Positions 38,219-49,700 are shown, counted from the stretch's first letter. The stretch is DNA of 64,000 bases from Streptomyces griseoflavus (GCF_014649995.1 NZ_BMUC01000001.1:474313-538312); one strand, 5' to 3'. Numbers and translations: made by a program. The notes: a model not told the origin generated them from the sequence alone.

Positions 38219-38574
38219 CCCCGCGACAGCTCCGCGCCCTGTGCCTGTCCTTCAACGCGGCGGTGGAGGACTTCCCCTTCAACGCCGAGACCTCGGTGTT
38301 CAAGGTGCGCGGCAAGCTGTTCGCCCTCACGGCCCTGGACGCGCGGCCCCTCACGGTCAACCTCAAGTGCGACCCGGAGGACGCGATCCGGCTCCGCGCC
38401 GAGCACCCGGACCTGATCGTCCCCGGCTACCACATGAACAAGCGCCACTGGAACACCGTGACGGTCGACGGAGCCCTCCCGGACCGCCTGGTCCGGGAGC
38501 TGGTGGAGGACTCCTACGACCTGGTCGTGGCCGGTCTCCCGCGGGCCGAGCGCCTCCGCCTCGACCGTCCCTGA
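38215..38574 (+). CDS. MmcQ/YjbR family protein
   Basis: 119 residues, GTG at 38215 overlapping the preceding stop. The fold is the double-wing CyaY-like domain with the family patterns FPFNAETSVFKVRGKLFALT and PGYHMNKRHWNTV. Members have been called DNA-binding, but their biochemical role is not established. It is in the same operon between the CNNM gene and the deaminase-like gene, which suggests only joint expression. Confidence 0.9.
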   Translation: MTPRQLRALCLSFNAAVEDFPFNAETSVFKVRGKLFALTALDARPLTVNLKCDPEDAIRLRAEHPDLIVPGYHMNKRHWNTVTVDGALPDRLVRELVEDSYDLVVAGLPRAERLRLDRP

Positions 38575-38594
38575 GCTCCCCTTATCCTCAGATC

Positions 38595-38948
38595 ATGACC
38601 GACACCACCGCGCTCGACCCCGAGGACCGCAAGATCGTCACCCTGGCCCGCTCCGTACGGGCCCGCAACGGAGTGCCCGAGGGGGCCGCCGTACGCGACG
38701 AGACCGGGCGGACGTACGCCGCGGGGACCGTGGCCCTGGACTCCCTGAAGCTGAGCGCCCTCCAGACGGCGGTGGCGATGGCCGTGGCGTCCGGTGCGAC
38801 GTCGCTGGAGGCGGCGGCCGTGGTGACGGCGGCGGAGACGGCGTCACCCGAGGACCGGGCGGCCGTACGGGACCTCGGCGGACCCGGCACCCCGCTGCTG
38901 CTGGCCGGCCCGGACGGAACGGTACGGGAGACGCTCACCGCGGGCTGA
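38595..38948 (+). CDS. Cytidine deaminase-fold protein lacking the zinc site
   Basis: 117 residues, ATG at 38595. The beginning (DPEDRKIVTLARSVRARNGVPEGAAVRDETGRTYAAGTVALDSLKLSALQTAVAMAVASGA) matches the cytidine deaminase fold. Where active enzymes have the catalytic HAE or CAE, it has LSALQTAVAMA, and there is no PCxxC motif downstream. It therefore cannot bind zinc in the usual way and should not deaminate. Such proteins lie between the CNNM gene and era in actinomycetes (mycobacterial relatives are conserved hypotheticals), so a structural or regulatory role is likely. Confidence 0.85.
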   Translation: MTDTTALDPEDRKIVTLARSVRARNGVPEGAAVRDETGRTYAAGTVALDSLKLSALQTAVAMAVASGATSLEAAAVVTAAETASPEDRAAVRDLGGPGTPLLLAGPDGTVRETLTAG

Positions 38949-39121
38949 GGCACGCCGGCCCCCCGGGCGCCGGGCCCGTCCGTCTTCGACCGATCCCACC
39001 GGGCCGGTCCCACCGGGCCGACCGCACCGGGCGGACGGACCGGGCACCCCACGGGCGTCCGGTCCGGCCCGTTCCGGACGGTGGTGCGGCGGGGCTCCCG
39101 GCATCAGGGACAATGGGCGGC

Positions 39122-40075
39122 ATGAGCGTTCGTACCCAGTCATCCGAGCAGCCGGCCGAGGCCGTCCACAGGGCCGGTTTCGCCTGCTTCGTGGGCCGCC
39201 CCAACGCGGGCAAGTCCACCCTCACGAACGCTCTGGTCGGGCAGAAGGTGGCAATCACCTCCAACCGGCCGCAGACCACCCGGCACACCGTCCGCGGCAT
39301 CGTGCACCGCCCGGACGCGCAGCTGATCCTGGTGGACACCCCCGGCCTGCACAAACCGCGCACCCTCCTCGGCGAGCGGCTGAACGACGTGGTGCGCACC
39401 ACATGGGCCGAGGTCGACGTGATCGGCTTCTGCCTCCCCGCGGACCAGAAGATCGGCCCCGGAGACCGCTTCATCGCCAAGGAACTCGCCGGGATCAAGA
39501 AGACCCCGAAGGTCGCGATCGTCACCAAGACCGACCTGGTGGACGGCCGCGCCCTCGCCGAACAGCTGATCGCCGTCGACCAGCTCGGCCGGGAGCTGGG
39601 CATCACCTGGTCCGAGATCGTCCCGGTGTCGGCGACCGAGGGCCGGCAGGTCGACCTGCTGGCCGACCTCCTCATCCCGCTGATGCCGGAGGGCCCGGCC
39701 CTCTACCCCGAGGGCGACCTCACCGACGAGCCCGAACAGGTCATGGTCGCGGAGCTGATCCGCGAGGCGGCCCTCGAAGGCGTCCGCGACGAACTGCCGC
39801 ACTCCATCGCCGTGGTCGTCGAGGAGATGCTCCCGCGCGAGGACCGCCCCGCCGACAAGCCCCTCCTCGACATCCACGCCAACCTGTTCATCGAGCGCCC
39901 CAGCCAGAAGGGCATCGTCATCGGCCCCAAGGGCAAGCGCCTGAAGGACGTCGGCATCAAGTCCCGCAAGCAGATCGAGGCGCTCCTCGGAACCCCGGTG
40001 TTCCTCGACCTCCACGTGAAGGTGGCCAAGGACTGGCAGCGCGACCCCAAGCAACTGCGCCGGCTCGGTTTCTGA
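39122..40075 (+). CDS. era: GTPase Era
   Basis: 317 residues from the ATG at 39122 (an ATG at 39113 would add three but lies only two bases after the possible ribosome binding site). Ras-like GTPase binding 16S rRNA 3' end during 30S assembly. G1 GRPNAGKS at 25-32, G3 DTPGLHKP, G4 TKTD. The C-terminal KH domain has the conserved motif FIERPSQKGIVIGPKGKRLK. It closes the phoH-ybeY ribosome-maturation operon; a hairpin follows. Confidence 0.97.
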   Translation: MSVRTQSSEQPAEAVHRAGFACFVGRPNAGKSTLTNALVGQKVAITSNRPQTTRHTVRGIVHRPDAQLILVDTPGLHKPRTLLGERLNDVVRTTWAEVDVIGFCLPADQKIGPGDRFIAKELAGIKKTPKVAIVTKTDLVDGRALAEQLIAVDQLGRELGITWSEIVPVSATEGRQVDLLADLLIPLMPEGPALYPEGDLTDEPEQVMVAELIREAALEGVRDELPHSIAVVVEEMLPREDRPADKPLLDIHANLFIERPSQKGIVIGPKGKRLKDVGIKSRKQIEALLGTPVFLDLHVKVAKDWQRDPKQLRRLGF

Positions 40076-40122
40076 CCGGACGCGCCTTCCGCGCGGCGGC
40101 GGCCGCGGACCGACGCGTCCGG
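40076..40122. terminator. Hairpin between convergent era and GH1 glucosidase genes
   Basis: CCGGACGCG (40076-40084) pairs with CGCGTCCGG (40114-40122) in the 48-base space between the two stops, with a GC-rich loop. Confidence 0.6.
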
Positions 40123-40123
40123 G

Positions 40124-41437
40124 TCAGCCGCGGCGCTGCTCGCGCAGCAGGTCCCTGAACCAGCCGTACGACGCCTTCGGGGTCCGCTCCAGCGTGCCGA
40201 AGTCGACGTGGACCAGCCCGAAGCGGCGGGCGAAGCCCTCCGCCCACTCGAAGTTGTCCATCAGCGACCACACGAAGTAGCCCCGCACGTCCACACCCGC
40301 CTCCACCGCCCGGTGCAGGGCGCGGAGGTGGCCGTCGAGGTAGGCGATGCGGTCCCGGTCGTCCAGACCCTCGTACGCGCAGCCGTTCTCCGTGACGACC
40401 ACCGGAGGCAGACGGTCGCCGTAGCGGGCACGGAAGGTGGTGAGGACCTCCGTCAGCGCCCGGGGGACCACCGGCCAGCCGAAGTCCGTCACCGGATGCC
40501 CTTCGATCTCCCGCACGGAGAAGGGCAGTCCGGCCGGCATCCGCACCCCGCCGAAGTCGATCTCCGTGCCCTGCGGGGCGCCCACGCGCGTCGGCGCGTA
40601 GTAGTTGATCCCGTACCAGTCCAGCGGCGCCGCGATGACCGCCAGATCCGCCTCGACGTCGCCCGGCATCAGCTCGCCGATGCCCTCCGGGTAGCGGCCG
40701 AGCAGCAGCGGGTCGGCGAACATCCCGTTCAGCAGGGCGTCGTAGAAGCCGGCCGCCGTCACGTCCGCCTCGTCCTCGGAGGCCGGCCAGGTCGGCGCGT
40801 GCGAGTTGGCGATCCCGATGTCGCCGGCCCCCGCCGCCCGCAGGGCGCCCACCGCGAGCCCGTGCGCCAGCAACTGGTGGTGGGCCACCGGCAGCGCGTC
40901 GAAGAGCAGGTTCCGGCCGGGCGCGTGCACGCCCAGCGCGTGCCCCAGCAGCGTGTGCTCGGCGGGCTCGTTGAGCGTGATCCACTTCGTCACCCGGTCG
41001 CCCAGCCGCCCGGCGACCTCCGTGACGTACTCCGCGAACCGCTCGGCGGTGTCCCGCTCCAGCCAGTCGAGACCGACCGGCAGGTCCCAGTGGAACAGCG
41101 TCGGCACCGGCCGTACGCCCGCCGCGCACAGGTCGTCGACCAGCCGGTCGTAGAAGTCCAGGCCGCCCTTGGCCAGCACCCTCGGCCAGGAGACGGAGAA
41201 GCGGTACGCGTCCACGCCCAGGCCGGCCAGCAGCGCCACGTCCTCGGCGTGACGGTGGACGTGGTCGCAGGCCACCGCCGCCGTCGAGCCGTCGCGCACC
41301 CGGCCCGGCTCCGCCGAGAACACGTCCCACACGGACGGCTCCCGCTCGTCCACCGCCCCCTCGATCTGGTGTGCCGAGGTCGACACACCCCACAGGAAAC
41401 CGTCCGGGAAACGGGGCATCGCCTTCGTCGTCGCCAT
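40124..41437 (-). CDS. Beta-glucosidase, glycoside hydrolase family 1
   Basis: 437 residues from the ATG at 41435-41437. It is a cytoplasmic TIM-barrel retaining glycosidase. The catalytic acid/base is Glu157 in TLNEPAE and the nucleophile Glu350 in VTENGC. The N-terminal family signature is FPDGFLWGVSTSAHQIEGA, and the sugar-binding DNFEWAEGF lies near the C-terminus. No signal peptide and no transporter genes are present next to it, so the disaccharide must enter through a porter elsewhere. Substrate preference (glucose or galactose) cannot be told. Confidence 0.95.
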   Translation of the reverse strand: MATTKAMPRFPDGFLWGVSTSAHQIEGAVDEREPSVWDVFSAEPGRVRDGSTAAVACDHVHRHAEDVALLAGLGVDAYRFSVSWPRVLAKGGLDFYDRLVDDLCAAGVRPVPTLFHWDLPVGLDWLERDTAERFAEYVTEVAGRLGDRVTKWITLNEPAEHTLLGHALGVHAPGRNLLFDALPVAHHQLLAHGLAVGALRAAGAGDIGIANSHAPTWPASEDEADVTAAGFYDALLNGMFADPLLLGRYPEGIGELMPGDVEADLAVIAAPLDWYGINYYAPTRVGAPQGTEIDFGGVRMPAGLPFSVREIEGHPVTDFGWPVVPRALTEVLTTFRARYGDRLPPVVVTENGCAYEGLDDRDRIAYLDGHLRALHRAVEAGVDVRGYFVWSLMDNFEWAEGFARRFGLVHVDFGTLERTPKASYGWFRDLLREQRRG

Positions 41438-41495
41438 GGCCCGGATCATCCGCACAGGCGGCCGACCGCGTCAACGCCCCTGCGGCGAAAGGCGG

Positions 41496-41762
41496 TTACG
41501 CGCCCTCCTTCAGCACTCTCCGGATCAGCGCGCGCTGCTGCGGGGTCAGCCGGGGATCCGCGCAGTACACCGACCGGCCGTCCACCGTGATCCGGTAGGC
41601 GAAGCCGTCCGGCACCCCCGCCGGCGGCGTGCCCCGGCCGGCGGCCAGGGCCCCCTCGGCCAGGGCGTGCCACTCATCGGCGTCGGCCCGTCCCGAGGTG
41701 TCCACCTCGGCCTGCCGCTCGATGCCCGCGAACCCGCCCGTGCGTCTCACCTGAATGCGCAT
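41496..41762 (-). CDS. Emfourin-type inhibitor of protealysin-like protease
   Basis: 88 residues from the ATG at 41760-41762. Small, one-domain protein beginning MRIQVRRTGGFAGIERQAEVDT and ending RLTPQQRALIRRVLKEGA, with the FAYRITVDGRSVYCAD strand in between. This pattern is that of emfourin, a cytoplasmic inhibitor of protealysin-type M4 peptidases; its gene commonly neighbours the protease gene, as here (22 bases downstream of it). It probably blocks the protease in the cytoplasm before secretion or activation. Confidence 0.85.
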   Translation of the reverse strand: MRIQVRRTGGFAGIERQAEVDTSGRADADEWHALAEGALAAGRGTPPAGVPDGFAYRITVDGRSVYCADPRLTPQQRALIRRVLKEGA

Positions 41763-41783
41763 GGGTCCGTGTCTAGTACGGAA

Positions 41784-42854
41784 CTACAGCGTCCGCACCC
41801 CCACCCGCTCCCAGGCCTTGGTCACCGCCTGCAGTTCGTCGCCGTCGCCGTACCGGGCGCGCGCCGCCTTCACCGTCAGCGTCGCGAAGTCCGTGAACTT
41901 CGCGTCCTGCTCCAGATCGCCGCCGGTCAGCACGTCGTACCAGACCTGCCCGGCCCGCTCCCAGGCATGCCCGCCGAGGGTGGTGGCCGCCAGGTAGAAG
42001 GCGTGGTTGGGGATGCCGGAGTTGATGTGCACCCCGCCGTTGTCCCGGCCGGTGCGGACGTAGTCGTCCATCGTCGCCGGCTGCGGGTCCTTGCCGAGCA
42101 CGTCGTCGTCGTACGCCGTGCCCGGCTCCTTCATGGAGCGCAGCGCCTTGCCGGTGACCCGCGGGGCGAGCAGTCCGGCGCCGATCAGCCAGTCGGCCTG
42201 GTCGGCGGTCTGGCCGAGCGTGTACTGCTTGATGAGCGCGCCGATGACGTCCGAGACCGACTCGTTGAGCGCGCCCGGCTGCCCGTAGTAGGTCAGGTTC
42301 GCGGTGTACTGCGTGACGCCGTGGGCGAGTTCGTGGCCGATGACGTCGATGGCGTTGGTGAAGTCGAGGAAGATCTCCCCGTCCCCGTCGCCGAACACCA
42401 TCTGCTCGCCGTTCCAGAAGGCGTTGTTGTAGTCCTCGTCGTAGTGCACGGTCGCGTCCAGCGGCAGCCCGTTGCCGTCGATGGAGTCACGGCCGTAGGC
42501 CTTCAGCAGCAGCTCGAAGGTGGCGCCGAGACCGGCGTAGGCGCGGTTGACGGTGGCGTCCTTGCCGGGAGCGTCGCCCTCGCCGCGCACCTTCGTCCCC
42601 GGCAGGTCGGTGCCGTGCCGGGCGTCGTACACGGTGCGGTGCGGCTTGCCGGGCTCGGCGTCGGCGAGCACGGCGACGGCCGGCGCGCCGACCACGGTGG
42701 TCAGATGCCGCTGGGTGCGCTCGTAGGCGTCACGCTGGATGGTGCGGCGCGCGGGCCCGGAGAGCGCCGGGTCGTCGGCCTGCGCGAGCCGGTCGAGGAC
42801 GTGCGGCGGGATGATCGTGCAGAAGACGGGCTCGAAGCCCCCGTTCCTGGTCAT
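41784..42854 (-). CDS. Protealysin-like metalloprotease (M4 family)
   Basis: 356 residues from the ATG at 42852-42854; the ORF extends four codons further. Zinc motif HELAHG with His174, Glu175, His178 and the third ligand Glu198 in NESVSD. The short N-terminal propeptide contains FCTIIPPHVLDRL: protealysin precursors have this PPxxL motif, and the Cys12 may act as a switch. There is no signal peptide, which is normal for protealysins. The catalytic C-terminal domain ends at WERVGV. It is divergent from leuA. Confidence 0.92.
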   Translation of the reverse strand: MTRNGGFEPVFCTIIPPHVLDRLAQADDPALSGPARRTIQRDAYERTQRHLTTVVGAPAVAVLADAEPGKPHRTVYDARHGTDLPGTKVRGEGDAPGKDATVNRAYAGLGATFELLLKAYGRDSIDGNGLPLDATVHYDEDYNNAFWNGEQMVFGDGDGEIFLDFTNAIDVIGHELAHGVTQYTANLTYYGQPGALNESVSDVIGALIKQYTLGQTADQADWLIGAGLLAPRVTGKALRSMKEPGTAYDDDVLGKDPQPATMDDYVRTGRDNGGVHINSGIPNHAFYLAATTLGGHAWERAGQVWYDVLTGGDLEQDAKFTDFATLTVKAARARYGDGDELQAVTKAWERVGVRTL

Positions 42855-42905
42855 GTCCCGAACCATCGCACTGTGTCATCGGCCTGTCACCCCTCGCGAC
42901 CATGA

Positions 42906-44906
<2,001 letters not shown>

Positions 44907-44928
44907 ACTGCCGTTTCGTGGGGTTTGA

Positions 44929-44964
44929 GGGGCTCCGTCCGCCGATTCCGGCGGGCGGAGCCCC
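44929..44964 (+). terminator. Hairpin terminator of leuA
   Basis: GGGGCTCCGTCCGCCG (44929-44944) pairs over 16 positions (one G-U) with CGGCGGGCGGAGCCCC (44949-44964) around an ATTC loop. It starts 23 bases after the leuA stop and is followed by GTCATTT. Confidence 0.85.
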
Positions 44965-45092
44965 GTCATTTACCGGCCAAAGGCTGTGGGGGTCACGGAA
45001 AGGTCACACCCGGGGTACTGACTCCGGGTCGCGGATGTGGCTAACATCACGCAAGCGCGGCGATGTTGCCGTGGCGCTGACGGAGGTGCGAC

Positions 45093-45797
45093 GTGCTGCC
45101 AGAACGGGGACCCCACGGCCATACGGCTGCCGCTGCCGGACTGTCGCGCCTGCTGGGCATCCGCACGGCGTGGACCGCCGTCGGCGACGGCGAGTTCTTC
45201 TGCCCCGGCTGCGGCGGTGACCGCAACTACCAGCGGCTCACCGGACGCCGCCGCTTCACCCTGCTCGGCGTGCCCGTGCTGCCGCGCGGCGAGTCCGCGC
45301 CGACCGTCGAATGCGCCGCCTGCCGCCGCCACTTCGGCACCGACGTCCTGGACCACCCCACCACCACCCGCTTCTCCGCGATGCTCCGCGACGCCGTCCA
45401 CACCGTCGCCCTCGCGGTCCTCGCCGCCGGCGGCACCTGCTCCCGCGCCTCCCTGGAGACGGCCGCCACCGGCGTGCGCGCGGCCGGCTTCGACGACTGC
45501 ACGGAGGAGCAACTGGCCGCGCTCGTCGAGGCCCTGGAGGCGGACACCGGCCGCTTCACCGGCGAACCCTGCACGGCGGGCCTCGCCATCGAACTCCACG
45601 AGGCCCTCGACCCCCTCGCCCCCCACCTCGCCGCCCCCGGCCGGGAGTCCATCCTCCTCCAGGGCGCCCGCATCGCCCTCGCCGACGGCCCCTACACCCC
45701 CGCCGAACGCGACGCCCTCGCCACGGTCGGCGCCGCCCTCACCATCTGCACGACGGACGTGACCCGCCTGCTGGCGGCGGCACGGACGCCGTCCTGA
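45093..45797 (+). CDS. TerB-like protein with N-terminal zinc ribbon
   Basis: 234 residues, GTG at 45093 behind GGAGGTGCGAC. Near the N-terminus a zinc ribbon is made by CPGC (37-40) and CAAC (74-77). The rest (about 86-230) is all-helical with the TerB pattern: RFSAMLRDAVHTVALAVLAAGGT in the first helix and ESILLQGARIALADGPYTPAERDAL in the second half. TerB domains occur in tellurite resistance and stress-related systems and bind metal at the membrane. No other ter genes are next to it, so tellurite resistance should not be assumed. It lies just before the accessory block. Confidence 0.85.
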   Translation: MLPERGPHGHTAAAAGLSRLLGIRTAWTAVGDGEFFCPGCGGDRNYQRLTGRRRFTLLGVPVLPRGESAPTVECAACRRHFGTDVLDHPTTTRFSAMLRDAVHTVALAVLAAGGTCSRASLETAATGVRAAGFDDCTEEQLAALVEALEADTGRFTGEPCTAGLAIELHEALDPLAPHLAAPGRESILLQGARIALADGPYTPAERDALATVGAALTICTTDVTRLLAAARTPS

Positions 45798-45865
45798 CGG
45801 GCCGCCGCCCCTGCCGGCGCGTCCCTCACGGCCGCGGAACGTCCGGCGCGCCCCTGCTGGGGGAG

Positions 45866-46390
45866 TCAGGCAGCTGCCGGAAGGTCGAGGCGCATGACCA
45901 GTCGGTGTTCACCCGGACCGAAGTACTCGCTGCGGAAACCGTTGTCGGGCTGCTCGGGTACGAAGCCCAGACATTCGTACAGTGCGACCGCGACGGTGTT
46001 CCCCGGCTCCACGGTGAGTCGGACGACGCGGATGCCGTCGTCGCGCAGCCGGATGAGGATCTCCGTCATCAGATCCCGGCCCAGACCCTCCCCGCGGCGG
46101 TCCGTCGACACGCACAGGCCCAGGATCCAGCTGTCACGGTTGAGGATGCTCGTCGCCGCCAGTACGTATCCGTGCAGGTGCTCGCCGTCATCCAGGACCA
46201 GGCAGTGCTGACGGTACATGTCGATCATTTGGCGCATGAGGAAGTAGGGGTATGCGACCTCCTCGAAGACCTGCGTGTCGAGAACGTGCAACTCGGCCAC
46301 GTCCGCCGACCGTGCCTGTCGGAGGATGAGGGATCGGGCGGGTGAAGTCCGGATTCGTGCCGGCAGTGCGTTCCAGAGCTCGGACGTCAT
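45866..46390 (-). CDS. GNAT family N-acetyltransferase
   Basis: 174 residues from the ATG at 46388-46390, seven bases after GAGG. The acetyl-CoA-binding motif A is LCVSTDRRGEGLGRDLMTEILIRL (R-x-x-G-x-G), and motif B lies near VAVALYECLGFVPEQPD. Substrate unknown. It is divergent from the caspase-like gene across a 347- to 350-base gap. Codon use is less strongly GC-biased than in neighbouring housekeeping genes, which suggests that the accessory block begins here. Confidence 0.88.
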   Translation of the reverse strand: MTSELWNALPARIRTSPARSLILRQARSADVAELHVLDTQVFEEVAYPYFLMRQMIDMYRQHCLVLDDGEHLHGYVLAATSILNRDSWILGLCVSTDRRGEGLGRDLMTEILIRLRDDGIRVVRLTVEPGNTVAVALYECLGFVPEQPDNGFRSEYFGPGEHRLVMRLDLPAAA

Positions 46391-46529
46391 CAATGCCTCA
46401 CTGTCTTCGGGTGAACCTGGTCGCCGCTCGGCATGTCCTCCGTACGAGTGTGTTGTGTAGTCTGCGGCTCTGCATCAGCGTCAGTCCCCAACTCGGCTGC
46501 AACAAGGGGGCTTTGGGGGCGCATGAGAG

Positions 46530-46552
46530 GCATGCCCGAGAGGTGGGCATGC
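46530..46552. promoter_or_regulatory. Inverted repeat upstream of the caspase-STAND gene
   Basis: GCATGCCC (46530-46537) and GGGCATGC (46545-46552) form a perfect 8-bp inverted repeat separated by seven bases. It lies in the gap between the divergent GNAT and caspase genes and could be an operator or a small hairpin. I see no further gene in 46391-46678. Confidence 0.5.
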
Positions 46553-46678
46553 TTCGGGGGAGTGATGTGCGCCCGTCCGGGAGATGGGCTGAGTAAAGGG
46601 TGTGAGGGGCAGAGGACTCTCGGGGCTCAGCACCTGTCGTCCCCCCTCGGGGACGGTGGGTGCGAGGAGGTGGACGCA

Positions 46679-46744
46679 GTGGCACAGGGGAGATGCCCTG
46701 GCTTCCCGGGGCATGGGCAGCCGAGAACGGACCTCCGGCGATGA
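46679..46744 (+). CDS. Possible 21-codon leader ORF coupled to the caspase-STAND gene
   Basis: GTG at 46679 follows a strong GAGGAGG (46664-46670) by eight bases and reads VAQGRCPGFPGHGQPRTDLRR, ending in a TGA that overlaps the ATG at 46741 (ATGA). The caspase ATG itself has no good ribosome binding site, so translation could be coupled through this frame. It may also be chance; the sequence resembles no protein I know. Confidence 0.4.
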   Translation: MAQGRCPGFPGHGQPRTDLRR

Positions 46745-49700
46745 GCCGGGGTGAGGGGCCGAGAGGGCCGCGACGGCTCCTCATCGCAACGGCCGTGGCG
46801 CATCTGCCCCGCTCCCCGGCCGGCAGTCGGCCCGGGCTCGTCCAGGCACGGCAGAAGATCATCGATCTGTTCACCACTCGCCTCGGGTACACACACGTCA
46901 GCGACCTGGGGTTGGACCCCGACCGCAATGCCCTCCTCGACCAGCTGGAGCGTTTCGCCATGTCGGAGGACAGGCGCCCGGACGACATGGTCGTCGTCTA
47001 TCTCGCCGGGCACGGCCAGTTACTCGGGTCGACACCCCGCAGGCACATGTTCTTCCCCGCCGACAGTGATCTGTCCAAGCCCAAGCAGGCACTGCCGACG
47101 TCCCAGATCGCCTCCGTCCTGCTCGACGAAACGAACATCAAGCAGCTGCTCCTCGTACTCGACACCTGTCATGCCGGCCAGGGGGCGGGAGACTCCGTAG
47201 CGGCCGCGCTGGAGAGCTTGCGCAGGAGTCCGGACAACGACAGCGCGGGTGTCGCGTTCATCGCCTCCGCTCAGCCGGTCCAGTCCGCGCTGGTCGATGC
47301 CCTGCCCAGTTTGCTCACCGCCGCAGTGGACAGCCTCGCCACCGCCGGGGAGAAGCCCGAGTATCTAACCCTCGGCTCGCTCGTTGCTCACATGAACGCA
47401 GACGTCAACAGGCCGCCGACACAGAGCATCGAGTGGCACGCGGCCAAGATGCTCGGTGATGTGCCGGCGTTCTTTCCGAATCCACGGCGGCACAGCCGCC
47501 CGTTCGAAGCAGATCTCGCGATGCAGCAAGCGATCGAATGGCAGGCGCAGGCAGAGCGCAGGGAAACCGAACTGGCCAGGCGCATGCTGGTGCGTGCCAA
47601 GGCTTCGTTCGGTGAAGAGGGCGGATGGTGGTTCAGCGGCCGCAGACGGGCACTCACCGAGCTCACGGAGTGGCTGGAAGAGCCGGGCTCACCGTCGGCG
47701 GCTCTGGTGGTCACGGGCGGTCCCGGTTCCGGGAAGACCGCCGTACTGGGCCTGGTCGCGGCGCTCACCAGCGAGGAACGCCACCACAGCGTCCCGGTCC
47801 GCCTGCTGGACCTGCCGCGGTCCGCGGTGCCCCGGCCCGGATCTGTCGATGTGGTCATGTACGCGCAGGCCCTCACGGACGAGGACGTGCTCAACGGGCT
47901 GGCGGCAGCCGCCGGAGTGCGGGCCCCGACGGTGGGGGCTCTGCTCGACGCCTTGGCGAACAGAAGACGCCCGTTCACCGCGATCATCGACGCTCTCGAC
48001 GAGGCAGCCACTCCCAACTCGCTCGTGACGCAGCTCGTTCAGCCGATCATCCGGTTCGGCAACGGCAAGGCGCGGCTCCTCCTCGGAACCAGACCGCATC
48101 TGCTCAGGCATCTGCAGCGAGATGTGAAGGTGCGGATCGTCGATCTGGACAGCGAGACGTACGCGGACCGGGCCGCGCTCGCGGCCTACGCCCGCCGGGG
48201 GCTGACGGACTCACGGCTCGACAGCCCTTACGCCGAAGCCGCTCCGGCGCTGGTGAGTGAGGTCGCCGATGCTGTCGCGGAGGCGGCCTTCCCGTCCTTC
48301 CTGGTCGCCCGCATCGTTTCCGGGACACTCGCCGCACAGGGCGCGGTCGCCGACCCCCGGGATCCCGGGTGGCGTCAGGCACTGCCGAAGACCGCGGACT
48401 CGGCCATGGCGCAGGACCTGGACGAGCGGCTCGGTGCGGAGGCGGACCGCGCCCGGGACCTGTTGCGGCCCCTTGCCTACGCGGAGGGCCAAGGGCTGCC
48501 CTGGGAGGACATCTGGAGCGCGCTGGCCTCTCGCTTGTCGGGACGTTCCTACAACGACGAAGACCTCCTGTGGCTTCAGAACTCCACCGGCCGCTATGTC
48601 GTCGAGGCAACCGAGTTCGGGCATTCGGCGTACCGCCTCTATCACCAGGCCCTGGCCGAGCACCTACGGCGGGACGAGAACGCGAGAGAGGCCCAGAAGG
48701 CGTTCGTCGAGGTATTGACGCGTCTCGTTCCGCGTACGCCTCTGCGCCGGCTCGACTGGCCGCGTGCTCATCCCTACACGCTGCACCACCTCGCCACTCA
48801 TGCCGCCGTGTCCGGCGAACTGGACGAACTGCTGTCGGACTCGGAGTACCTCGTGCACGCCGAGCCCGCGCCCCTGCTGGCCGTCCTGGACAGACTCACG
48901 ACAGAGCCGGCTCTCCGGCTGGCAGACCTCTACCGGACATCGGCCGGTGACCACCGACGTGCCAGCCCGGGCATCCGGAGAGATCTGCTGGCGCTCGACG
49001 CGATGCGCTTCAAGGACCGGAACCTCTCGCGTCGTCTGAGCCGCAACAGTCTCTGGCGTCCCGTCTGGGCCACTGACAGCCAGACCACCCGGGCCGCGGT
49101 CGAACGGCCCGGATCCGTCAACGCCGTCGCCTGCGGGGAAGTGAGCGGTCGCCCGGTCGCCGTCAGCGGGAGCACCGATGGCCTCGTGCGGGTCTGGGAC
49201 CTGCGCACGGGAGAGCTCTGCTCCGTCCTCGTCGGTCACCAGGGAGCCATCAACGCGGTCGCCTGCACGACGGTGAACGGCGTGTCCGTCGCCCTGTCCG
49301 GGGGCGACGACTACACGGTGCGGGTGTGGGATCTGTCGACGGGGGAGAGCGTGGCGGTCCTGAGCGCTCAGGGAGGAGCCGTCAACGGGCTGGCCTGTGC
49401 GGTCGTGAACCAGGTGCCGGTGGCTGTCGTAGGTGGCGGCGACGCGTCGGTCAGACTGTGGGATCTGGCCACCGGGGACCAGCTTGCCTCCCTCGTCGGT
49501 CATCCGGGTGCGGTCAACGGGGTCTCCTGCATCACCGTGCGGGACGTACCGCACGCGATCAGCGTGGGAGCCGACGGCTCCGTCCGTCTCTGGGACCTGC
49601 AGGAGCGGAGGCAATGTGCCGCCTTCGCCGGCCACAGCAGTTGGGTGTGGGCGGTGTCGTCCACACGGGTCGACGGCATCTCGGTCGCTGTCTCCGGCGG

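Noticed and set aside
41436-42905. 489-residue plus-strand reading frame
   Set aside because: Antisense to the emfourin and protealysin genes, whose HELAH and inhibitor sequences are unmistakable.
45093-45797. Tellurite resistance operon
   Set aside because: Only one TerB-like domain with a zinc ribbon is present and no terC, terD or terZ genes are near it.
46394-46740. 103-residue frame at 46433-46744 as a real gene before the caspase
   Set aside because: Only its last 21 codons have a ribosome binding site; the rest has no plausible start signal and a poor composition, so I listed only the short leader frame with low confidence.
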